DNA of 64,000 nt. Source: Arion vulgaris. Taxonomy: Eukaryota > Mollusca > Gastropoda > Stylommatophora > Arionidae. The position numbers were made by a program, and so were the translations under genes. The notes beneath the pieces are model-generated. The model was not told where the DNA came from, ran no database searches, and saw only the letters and a list, made by a program, of their open reading frames with translations. The stretch is taken from assembly GCA_020796225.1 (NCBI GenBank), contig CM036755.1, forward strand, positions 16,307,317-16,371,316. Direction: 5' to 3'. Shown piece after piece: positions 10,556 through 19,585 of this stretch; the first letter of the stretch is position 1, and the number at the start of each line of letters is the position of its first letter.

Positions 10556-11376
10556 TACTATATAACTTGCAGTTCCATATTTTATTTAGACTTTTAAAAG
10601 CTGATGTTGCTTTGCCAATTCGTATCATAATTTATTTTTAACATTTCCTGTGCAATCAAAATTGCTACCCAAATAGGTGAACTGCTCTGTTATTTTTATC
10701 ATTTTAGATTCCAGTGTGATATCTGCATTACTTGCCATAGGTGTCTTCATTATATTTGTTTTTCATAGCTTATCTGCAGTCCAACTTTTGATGCTATAGA
10801 TGACAAATTGTCTGTTTTTCTTTGCATATCTTGGTTGTTTCTACTTAACAAGGCAATATCATCTGCAAAATCCAAATCTTCTAGTTGACTATTTTCTACC
10901 CAATCAATGCCAGTTTCCCCCCTGCAACATTTTCGCATCACCCAGTCAATGGCCACTCCAAACAATAGCGGAGATAGAATACAGCCTTGCTTTACTCCGG
11001 TTTCAACCATAAACCAGTCGCTGTGTCCACCATCAGTGCGAACTGCACAATGTGAACCATCATAGAGGCTCTTTATAATGTTTATTATTTTGTCTGGTAT
11101 TCCATAGCATCTCAGAATATTCCAAAGAGAGATTCTGTGTAGACTATCAAAGGCTTTTTAAAATCGATGAAATTTAGTATGAGTGGTTGTTGCTTCTCAA
11201 TATGTTCCTCCAAAATTAGTCGTATGGTAATTATTTGGTCTAAGCAGCTTCTCCCAGGTCTAAAACCAGCTTGTTCTTCTCTCAGGGTTGTGTCCACTGC
11301 TCCTTTGATTCTATTAAGAATGATTTTGCAGAAAGTCTTGGTCAATACCGATAATAGGGTGATCCCTCTCCAGTTG

Positions 11377-11470
11377 TAGAAATATAGCTGTGAAGTAATA
11401 TGACTGAAGTAAAAACATGACTGAAGAAGTAACATGACTGAAGTAACATGACTGTATAGCGTGTGAAGTA
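11377..11470. repeat. Degraded GAAGTA/ACATGACTG minisatellite before exon 3
   Basis: Irregular units AGCTGTGAAGTAATATGACT, GAAGTAAAAACATGACTG and AAGTAACATGACTG belong to the same repeat as 8041-8280. They mark the remnant of the original array on the exon side of the LINE insertion. Confidence 0.75.
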
Positions 11471-11501
11471 TACCGTGATGGTATTTTATATCTTGTTTCA
11501 G

Positions 11502-11683
11502 CCAATCGTATTCAGCAACTTTTAAATCAAAGTGCATCAGGTACTCTGTCCAGCGATGACAGCCAGCAAGAAACATTAAACATATCAGCTCAGAGTCACA
11601 GCTCACCAGTTACTTCTACACCTCAGCGTCACTTACCAACATCACCACTAGTCACATCATCACCGTCCTCCATGCAGTCACAT
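11502..11683 (+). CDS. CHD7: CHD7/8/9-like exon 3 (Ser/Thr/Pro/Gln-rich linker)
   Basis: The acceptor is ATCTTGTTTCAG ending at 11501 and the donor is CAT|GTAAGT at 11684, a near-perfect consensus. The exon is 182 nt, phase 1 to phase 0. After the split Ala codon it reads ANRIQQLLNQSASGTLSSDD, then a Ser/Thr/Pro-rich tract (SSPVTSTPQRHLPTSPLVTS). I recognise no domain; it looks like a disordered linker between the basic GRGRRRK segment and the first BRK domain. The 5' edge of this exon was copied to 8301-8333. Confidence 0.82.
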
Positions 11684-12037
11684 GTAAGTCAATGATAACA
11701 GTTGTTTTATTGCAGAATGTTATTCTTTTGTACCATCTAGATCAGTACAGTCCAACATGGTGCCCGCTAGCATCATGGCAGCCATGTAATACATCCCTGG
11801 CACTCGATTTGATTCCTCAGACTTTAGCGTTAATCAGCATTTCAAGAACAAAAATGTGTTTCTGAATAAGAGTAAGATTCAGTTTGTTTTCATAAGCACA
11901 ATATTTAAACCAAATTAAACTTGTACTCAGGATTAAGCTGTCATCTGTTTTTATTTTTATTCATGTCATTTTAAATGACATTTAATTATTGGTATTATTA
12001 TTGCAAATGTCACATGGCATCCATGTCTTCACTGTTA
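11684..12037. other. Intron 3, 5' part
   Basis: Intronic sequence up to the TTAA-flanked element. CAGTACAGTCCAACATGGTG at 11745 is reminiscent of a hAT end, but I find no matching right end, so no element is called. Confidence 0.35.
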
Positions 12038-12041
12038 TTAA

Positions 12042-14260
12042 CACTTTGCTGACCAGCAATCCTGAGCATTACTGTCTCCCATTACCAAGGGTGTTTGCAG
12101 TTTTCTTACAAAATAACTTTTTAAAATTAAATTCATAAAAATTTTAAAAGCGACATACCACTTCAAAATTTTCTGAGCACCATTATGGATGGTTGTAACA
12201 TCCGAGAAAAAAAATATTTTATGTAAATTTGTCGCATAATTATGGGGCGGCCATCTTGATTTTGTGTGGCTAATTATAGAATATGTTTTAAAACCAGCCA
12301 CATTTCCTAGTTTTTAGTGAGTTTGTTCAATTTCAAGGCAATAATATGTTAGGGACATGGTTGTCAATGAATAAAACAAGCTAATTATGAGTACTGATTT
12401 AACGATTGACAACATATTTCAACATAAAAAAACAAACATAAGTTTGAATAAAATGCAAAACATTTTATTTTGAGTGTATTGTGTTTATGCAGCATCTCAC
12501 AATGAGTGTTTGTGAATGTTAAATGAATAAACTACACCTCTAGTTATAGTCTTATCTGCTTCCTTCATGAACTGGGGTTTATATTGTAGCTGTATGCCTC
12601 TGTAGGAGTCTTTGCAGGTAACGTTGATAATCCTCAACTGTGTGGTATAACTTGATGCAGAGTGTCAAGCATAGAGGTAAACATTGAAATTTAGGAAAGC
12701 ATATGCAAGTCAGGCTTCTTTTCCCTACAGCCGTACACAATTTACAGTAGTTTGTACCTTGGGTTTACATATTTGCAATGAAATGACACTCACTAAATCA
12801 TGATCTTGCGGACATGAAGGCGTCACATTTCATTTAAGAATAGCAGGTTCAAGAAAAACAATACTGACATCCTGCCTTAACTTCTTTGTTGGGATAGTTG
12901 TTGTGGAGTTTGCAGTGGTGTAGCTTATGTGTCAATTGAACTGAGAAGTTTCAATTATGAAATGATATAATAGTAGGTACCACTTATAGGATCTGTGTGG
13001 GTTGGTAGAAATGGTTGACACCCCCCATACTTTTGTTTTATTTTCTGCAAATACTGGCTTCTTGGTTATTATGAATTTTCAGACTGTCTTGTCCATAACA
13101 CCATTGGAGTGAACAGTAGATATGTGTCATGCCTGATAACTGCCAGCATGAATTTATCTTCTGTCGCACAAAACACAGGTTGATCTGTCGTGTTAATTTT
13201 AGTTGCATTTTCTTCAGGAAAATTATTCCTGTTTTCAGGTACTGTTCGCATGCACCTATCTACATTTCTTTCAGCTCTTGAAATAAAGCTGGGCTTGAAT
13301 GCAAAACTATTACAGTGGAGTATATATCCTTTGTTTTTATATCCATAAAGAAGTTCTTTCACAAACGTAGATGAAACACAACCATAGATGATACCTAACA
13401 CAATCTTAATTATTACACCAGTAGTCTGAGACTGCTGGTTTACAACACATTTCCATATCAATCTGAAGGCACACTATGAATCCATAAATTTCAAATGCAC
13501 CAGTCTGGTCACAAGTACCATTTTGGTACATGACACTTCATGTGTACTGATATATGTAATTTTCACAGTACCTATTCACTTCATCAGTGATCAAATCTAT
13601 GGCAGTATCAGGAAAAATAAACTTGAAAGAAATCAATGGTCATATGATTATGATATACCCAGTTACAGTTGCGTCTGATGTGACACGTCGGTCACACTAC
13701 TCACACACGATGTTATTCGTATAGAAGAATAATGTCAAGCTCAAATAGTTCGTTTTGAGAACTATTACTCCATCTCCAAAGATTATTTACATGTGCAGTT
13801 CTGTTCTGGTCTCTTGTACCACGCCTACTTCTTACTTCAGATGTATCAACATTATCGTGTAATTCAACATGTTTGTCACTACTGTCACATGCGGTATTAT
13901 TCAGCGATACATCTCTGCTTAACCTTGCGGTATCACTTTCGTTACAATATTCGCTGGCAGGGTCAGAATCATCTATGTTATAAGTCTAGTTTATGTTATC
14001 AGACATTATAACAATACTGGAAGTGTACTTGTAACAAAAATAACGAATTTTTCACGAAAACATTGCTTCAAATGGGTCTAACTTTTGATATCGTGGGCGC
14101 AGCCATTTTGGAATAATAAAATGCCCGGATGACACATCAGTCCTAAAGTTATCGATACTGCCGTCTGTTTGAATTGAACATGTTTGAAAATCGACGATCG
14201 TCGAAGTTGGTCTCTAAGACTTATAGCCGGAAATTTCGCTCGAATTTGGTCAGTAAAGTG
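12042..14260 (-). mobile_element. piggyBac-like element with TTAA duplication
   Basis: TTAA at 12038-12041 and at 14261-14264 flanks inverted ends: CACTTTGCTGACC on the left and, on the right, GGTCAGTAAAGTG, whose complement is CACTTTACTGACC. TTAA duplication is the hallmark of piggyBac-type transposons. Both ends also carry an AGCCATTTTG or CGGCCATCTTG-like internal motif. At 2219 bp it has a degenerate transposase on the minus strand. The element lies directly against the start of the LINE at about 14344. Confidence 0.85.
13069..14006 (-). pseudogene. piggyBac-like transposase, decayed
   Basis: On the minus strand an ATG at 14006 opens MSDNIN, hits an in-frame stop, and continues as an acidic Asp/Ser-rich tract (DDSDPASEYCNESDT, then SSDKHVELHDNVDTSEVRSR), typical of piggyBac transposase N-termini. 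Further on, the 130-residue open part contains YKNKGYILHCNSFAFKPSF and MRTVPENRNNFPE. These align with the family pattern KGY.L..DNFYTSP followed by GT.R.NR...P. The position of the third catalytic Asp appears as Asn or Cys here (LHCNSF), and the central part with the first two Asp residues is not recognisable. The copy is inactive. Confidence 0.7.
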
Positions 14261-14343
14261 TTAATGCGCCTGATACTTTGGACAGCACTGATCTATATTA
14301 TATTGTTATTTTTGTTTTTGCTACTTTACGTCACTCGTCAGGA

Positions 14344-15693
14344 GCCGTCTTGACAACAGATGCAGAAAAGGAGCAGGGGTTCCTTCATCGTTTCATGGAA
14401 CAGACAGAAAAAGGTGATAAAACTGACCGCCATAATATCATAAATGCTCTTCGTGATATTACTAGCTCTGGAGAACCTTACATTGACTTAATAACAAAGG
14501 AGGATGTTGTTAATGCACTCAAGGCAAGCCACAGCACAGCTCCAGGGCCTGATGGTGTCCAATACCATCACATCAAACAGCTGGATGAGACTTATGCAGT
14601 TGTGATGGATTTTAACAAAAGTGTACAGAATGCTGTGGTACCCAAGGATTGGCTTCATAGTTATTTACGACCGCTCCACAAACATGGGAAGGATCCTAAA
14701 CTGCTCAGCAGCTACCGCATACTTTGCAAAATGTATATGGCAAATTACTAGAGAAGATAGTGGCCAGAAAACTAATGTGTCACTTAGAGAATGACCACAT
14801 CCTCCCTGACACTTTGGGTAGCTACCGCCCAATGAAAGGGACATGAGACAATGCTAGCACGTTTGCACATGATGTTTATGAAGGCTTCCAATCCAAGCAA
14901 GAGACTGTTGGCTGGTGAACTGGATAGCTGCTTCTTTAATGGAGAGAACCGTAGCACTACGTTTAGGAACATGGACATCGGATCCTGCACGTATATGCCG
15001 GGATTACCCCAGGGTTCTCTTCTATCACCCGTGTTGTTTAATATTTACACAGCAAATGTAGCTAAAATTCAGCCAACCAAATTGGGTCGGACATTGACAT
15101 TTGCAGATATCTTAATATATAGGACTAGGTCAGATAGACGAGAGATGGTTGACAACATTCAGAAAACAAGGCATACCATCTCGGGTTGGTACAGAGAGTC
15201 TCGCTCTCAGGTCAATCCTGAAAAAGCGTGTATGTTTTGGTGCTCGTTGAATAATCACATAGTCAAGGCTGACCTACCCTGTGTAATCTTTTGTGAACAT
15301 ACCATAGAGCGCAGAGACAGGTTGCGCTATCTTGGAATAACCTTTGATCGTAGTCTATCTTTCAAACACCATGTTGAACAGACGATACAACGTTGCAAGC
15401 GTGGTCTTGCGGCTCTCAAAGTTATGGTAGCCGCACACTTTGAGCAGAGACTACTTGCCATTTTGTTCGATCGACTGGTTATGTCAGTAGTAGATTACGG
15501 ACTTGGAATTCTTACGATATCAAGATCACAATGTGAACGACTCGAACAGGTTCAGAATGAAGGTATGCGTATAGTCCTGGGCTGCACTAGATACCCCCAT
15601 TGTGAAGATGAGATATATGCTTGGCCTTCTGTCAATACGCTCCCATCATGCATTTGCCCAAGCCAAGGCATATATGCAGGTTACTGCGGATAA
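14344..15693 (+). pseudogene. Reverse transcriptase part of the I-like LINE
   Basis: Two open stretches, to 14751 and 14851-15693, lie in one frame but are separated by stops around 14751-14850. There, readable pieces of the RT fingers (NDHILPDTLGSYRPM, then HDVYEGFQSK in another frame) show where the frame was lost. The block that should hold the first catalytic Asp is scrambled, and the second box reads FADI. No function is expected. Confidence 0.8.
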
Positions 15694-16469
15694 GAGACAT
15701 CCACTACACAAGAACACTAATGATGTTAAGGGCACGAGAATCAAGCGTGGCATGTCGTGGATGGCCCAGGCTGAGAGAACAATTGGCCAGGTGACTACGG
15801 TTGCGACTCTACCAAAAGGGGAAGAATGGATCCCAACAGATGGTAGCATAATCAACTATCTCAACGTTATCATTACTCTTGGAAGAGAATGTAGAGATTG
15901 GGGCAACATGAAGGCTGATCTCGCAGTTAAGCAGCTGATAGAAGATAATGCAAGGGATGATGATGTTGTTGTATATACCGATGGGTCGGTTCAACGTGGT
16001 GAGAAATCCGGCTGGGGTTTCTTGGCTAATGCGCATGGTAGGGTTGTTGCAGAGCGATTGGGGCATACAGGACAACTACTTCTAGTATGAGGATAGAGGT
16101 TGAGGCCGTTACTGCCACCCTCCATTGGATCTCTGGGACTTCATTTACTGGGGCAGTTGTTGTATCTGACTCTCAGTCGATGCTTCACAAGATCCAGAAG
16201 GGTAGGTTCGGTATGAGTGGATGTCGTCTATAGAAGTTTCTAACCTCCAGCGGCTTATGTGGATATACTGTCCTGGGCATGCGGGTGTTTACAGTAATGA
16301 GAGAGCGGACAGGCTTGCATCAACAGCATCGATTGTTGGGGAGTTGAAGATGGATAAGGGGATATTCTTTGCGACTGTCTGTTGGATGAGGACACTAAAA
16401 TCGATGTTGAATCGATCAAGCGATTTAAACAGTTTGGAGTTACTCGTTCAAGTCGAACTGGATGCCTGA
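15602..16469 (+). pseudogene. RNase H domain of the I-like LINE
   Basis: An open stretch 15602-16090 ends in a YTDGSVQRGEKSGWGFLANA motif, the first strand of a type I RNase H with its catalytic Asp. After a frameshift, 16221-16469 supplies the last motif, with PGHAGVYSNERADRLAS (the His and final Asp). The middle part (EAVTATLHWIS, DSQSMLHKIQKG) is read in a further frame. Confidence 0.78.
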
Positions 16470-16730
16470 GAGGCAGAGTGAGAGGTGTGTTTAATCAGCG
16501 AGCCACAGGAACCATCAGTATGCATACTCTTCGATATCTGTTGGGGAGACTGAGCACCTATGGGTCTGCCCGAAGTGCAATGTCAGTTTAATAACCAGTA
16601 GAATCTTCTCAGACATTTCTGCCAACTGTAAACTTATCAATAGTGCTATCAATAAAGGGAAGACTGTAGTAAAACTATGTAGCAGAGGTGAAACACATTT
16701 TAAAAAGTAATCTAGTTTTACCAAACTCAC

Positions 16731-18070
16731 ACAAAAAACAAGATACAGTGACATTTTGACCATAAGACATTTATCAGAGAAATGATGGAAAAGAAGCGAA
16801 GAAATTCAGACCTTCTATGGGATCAAAGGCGCAAGGAAGCAGCGCGACAGGATTATGGAGATGGCTCTCTAATCCCCTGCTCTCGCCTCCATGTGGTGAC
16901 CCTGGTAACAGACGGTGGTTCGTGTCTGGCCAATAGGGCAGGTGCTGTGGGAGAGCTCCTCTGGGGCATGTAGAGACGCAAAGATAGTCATGTTTGATGG
17001 GATCCGCTCACCTCTCCCGAGCGATGGGAAAAGCTAGAACGATGATAGATGCGGAGCTCGGAGCCCAAACATGCCGGGCGATGAGTTCCGCCTACATGTC
17101 CGCAAGATGGTCTACATGGGTCAAAAGTCTAGCCCTATCAAAAACCATCGAAGGAACGTTGACCCACGTGTGGCGAAATTGAGCCCAAGCATGCTCTCTC
17201 TTGAAGCACTACTCTAGAGCCGATGAGCATGCTGGGACTCGTTTAGTTGCACATGGGCATCATGGAGCGAAACTCGGATTTTGCCCCCTCGAAATCGGAC
17301 AGCCCAGAGGGAATTGACGGAAATGGTGAGGTAGGCACCAGGGCAGACCGAGCGAGCATACTGCCGTTGCGGGGGTGGCAACACAAGGGGCGAAACCTGT
17401 GACTCCATCTCATGGGTGGGGGACCGGGTTGAGTCACAGAAGGTGACAGCCCAGGCAAACGTGTGCACGACATGGAAGGCAAGAAAAATGTGAGCACGGA
17501 AAAAGTCAATGGTGACAGGGCATCAGGGCAGAGCTAGTGCACATGCTGGCAAAAGTCATAGCGGACCCCATCAAGGGGCAGGCCGGCACGACAAGAGGGT
17601 GAGCGTCCCATCCACATGAGTAGAACAACTGGAAAGCCCAGCAGAGGCAAAACCAGGGCAAGCAGGGTGCGCGTCCCACCCAAATGTACAGAGCAACTGG
17701 TAAGCCTAGCAGAGGTAAAGCCGGTGCGCGTTCTCGCCCGCATGGAACTACTGCTGCCTTGTAGTTGATTGGGGACAATTAAAGGCTAGTGGAGCAAACC
17801 GCAAACAAACCTGAACGGGCGGCAAACCAAGGTGTTCATTAAACGACCGGTTTTGCTGGGCAGATGGCGTTCATAAGCCCGGGAGGGCAGGCCGCCTAAG
17901 GGTCGCTGCCCTGAAAGAAAATGGCAACCCACTGCCTTGTGGGTTCGGCTGGGGACAGACAAAGGCTTACGGAAGCGTACAGCAACCAAACGCTGGCTGA
18001 AATCGAACACCCCACCCAAGGATAAGCAACTGTGCTCCAATAGGTGCTGAAGGTTGGTGCACATACGTTA
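16731..18070. other. GC-rich block, unidentified, with degenerate internal repeats
   Basis: Base composition changes from AT-rich to clearly GC-rich between about 16830 and 18060. Internal similarity is visible: GAGCGTCCCATCCACATGAG and GCGCGTCCCACCCAAATGTA each lead into AGAACAACTGGAAAGCCCAGC-like and AGCAGAGG sequence, spaced about 60-65 bp. A second pair is GGGGACAATTAAAGGCTAG and GGGGACAGACAAAGGCTTA. Open frames on the minus strand here are biased-composition artefacts. It may be the untranslated tail of the LINE or another element; I could not identify it. Confidence 0.45.
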
Positions 18071-18589
18071 TGTTCGGATGTTTGGCTGTTTATACATCAC
18101 AATAAGAATGATAAAAACTAGCCTAGAAGCGATTGGAGAGAGAGACCTATACGCCAGACATAACATATACAGTCCCAGTAAACTTGTCAATATAGAATTT
18201 TTCTTCTTCTCTGTGACATGAGGGCATGACATGACCAGAAATGGTCCAACTTTCAGCAGATGTTATATAGTTCATGATGTCCAGAAGTAACCAGATCTGT
18301 ACACTTATTGTAGAAGAGAAACATCATTGATGATTAGCACAGGGAGAGTGAAGGAATCAATGATCACTACTTTTATCTTCCATCCACTAACTAGACAGTC
18401 AGTGTGTACTGACATCCACATGGATTGGATAAAGTAGGCTGGAACCATCCACCTCAGCTATATTTAATACCAGTTGTGACGAATAATTAATAGAATGATT
18501 ACACAGCTACATTAACTATTTGTAAAACCTATTCTATTGTTAAATCATCACTCATTGTTTCTTGTATCGGATCTCATGTCGTGTTGCAG
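18071..18589. other. Intron 3, 3' end, no feature seen
   Basis: AT-rich intronic sequence leading to the exon 4 acceptor GTCGTGTTGCAG. No repeat or coding signal is recognised. Confidence 0.4.
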
Positions 18590-18667
18590 CTAATGCCAAG
18601 CCCTCTACTAAACGGCAATGGTCCAAGTCCGTCCGACATAGAACATTCTCAACTACAGAGACACATG
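18590..18667 (+). CDS. CHD7: CHD7/8/9-like exon 4 (26 codons)
   Basis: The acceptor is TGTTGCAG ending at 18589 and the donor is ATG|GTATGT at 18668. The exon is 78 nt, phase 0 to 0, encoding LMPSPLLNGNGPSPSDIEHS and then QLQRHM. It has no domain and fits as linker continuing the Ser/Pro-rich region of exon 3. The frame, clean splice sites and matching phases support it; sequence similarity alone would not. Being phase 0-0 with length divisible by three, it could be skipped without breaking the frame. Confidence 0.7.
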
Positions 18668-18791
18668 GTATGTCATTTACGTTGTATTTTTTTCTATGGT
18701 GATTCTCAAACTCTGCATGTTCAATTATCACATGCATATTTATCTCTCTTGTACCAGTCTTATACTTGTGTTTTAGAAGATGCTTAATTAA

Positions 18792-19011
18792 TCCTTTAGC
18801 CGCTACGGACATGTATATATGTTTTTCCCCATTCACTACTAAAGACGCATTAACACATCTGTTATTATCTCTCCTCTGTGAGCTAAAGACTTGTTAACAT
18901 GTTATACATTTCTACTGTCACTGCTACATGCGTACATTCACGTTTGTGACCTAGAAACAAAGAGTAGCTATTTTTAGCTCCATCTTTGGAAAGTATGTAG
19001 CAGCGATTGGG
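18792..19011. mobile_element. TTAA-flanked MITE (piggyBac-like), candidate
   Basis: TTAA at 18788-18791 and 19012-19015 flanks a 220-bp segment. The left end reads TCCTTTAGCCGCTAC, and the complement of the right end reads CCCAATCGCTGCTAC, sharing CC, GC and GCTAC at like spacing. No coding sequence is present. The short imperfect terminal repeats make this tentative. Confidence 0.45.
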
Positions 19012-19117
19012 TTAAGTTATGTGCTGTTCAAAGATGACAAATGATGGCGTAATCTCTACTGAAGAGTTGATTAGTACCATTTTCTATGTGATCTTGATAT
19101 CATTTTTTCTTTTATTG

Positions 19118-19184
19118 ACTTTGTTCACTTCATTGTTTTCAGTATATTCTTACACTGCTTCACCTTTGATTTGTTTATCTAGCT
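19118..19184. repeat. First unit of the 61-67-bp array, cut off by the hAT element
   Basis: TTTGTTCACTTCATTGTTTT and then CAGTATATTCTTACACTGCT is one unit of the array that resumes at 19586. It ends in the left copy of the 8-bp target duplication. Confidence 0.9.
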
Positions 19185-19585
19185 CATAGATTCCCAAACT
19201 TTTTCTGCCCACCACCCACTTTGCACAACATAAACTTTGTAATGCACCCCTCCCACATATATACATGCTCTATTTTCTCTTTGACATAGAAAATTGCTAT
19301 ATATTTCTTTAATACATGGTGAATTTTCAAATTATATGCATGAAATAGAAAATTGATGAAAAAATGGATCATGTAAGACTGGCATAAGATGAATTAAAAT
19401 GCAGAATTTAAATTTTAAATGATTATTCAATTGCAAAATCACGAAAATAAATTATTTAAAAATAATTATTAATTTCTTCTTTAAGAAGCCACCACCCTAA
19501 TCGCATGACACACACACCCCAAATTCATGTGAAACCACTATTGCGCCCACTGGGGAGACGGTACCACCCATTTTGGGAAACTCTG
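19185..19585. mobile_element. Non-autonomous hAT element inside the 61-67-bp array
   Basis: The left end is CATAGATTCCCAAACTTTTT; the right end complement begins CAGAGTTTCCCAAAATGGGT. The 8-bp target duplication ATCTAGCT is perfect (19177-19184 and 19586-19593) and is itself part of the satellite unit (TTTATCTAGCTCTTTTG), so the insertion site is unambiguous. The element is 401 bp, AT-rich, and has no transposase. It separates the first array unit from the remaining ones. Confidence 0.9.

Larger units (their letters stand above)
8746..11376 (-). mobile_element. LINE (non-LTR retrotransposon), 5'-truncated, split by a mariner
   Basis: Read on the minus strand, the order is NWRGITLLSVLTKTF, then EEQAGFRPGRSCLDQI (11380-11160), VKQGCILSPLLFG and LDFADDIALLSRN (the FADD catalytic box, 11010-10840), and, after the mariner, TYASESWKMTKDIE, RRWRYVGHTLRR and SRKRGRPKETLKR (9190-8830). 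These are reverse transcriptase motifs and the usual C-terminal tail of RTE/CR1-like LINEs. The 3' end is an (ATT)n run at 8744-8763. Flanks GTAGGAATATA (left) and GTAGAAATATA (right) form a probable target-site duplication. The 5' half, including the endonuclease, is absent and the frames are broken. Confidence 0.85.
14344..16730 (+). mobile_element. LINE with reverse transcriptase and RNase H, 5'-truncated
   Basis: The order of domains on the plus strand is: pre-RT region (about 14344), STAPGPDGVQYHHIKQL and RPLHKHGKDPKLLSSYRI (14530-14735), LPQGSLLSPVLFNIYTANVA (15000), TFADILIYRTRS (catalytic box FADI instead of the usual (Y/F)ADD, 15098), LRYLGITFDRSLSFKHHVE (15330), RNase H with VVVYTDGSVQRG (15965) and YCPGHAGVYSNERADRLAS (16266), then a C-terminal segment ETEHLWVCPKCN (16543). 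This RT plus RNase H layout is known from I-clade LINEs. At least four frame changes and stops break it, and the endonuclease is missing. Confidence 0.88.

Noticed and set aside
11745..12037. Possible third hAT element starting CAGTACAGTCCAAC
   Set aside because: No matching right end or 8-bp duplication could be found.
16994..18064. Short open frames in the GC-rich block
   Set aside because: Biased composition keeps several frames open at once; no motif or start context was seen.
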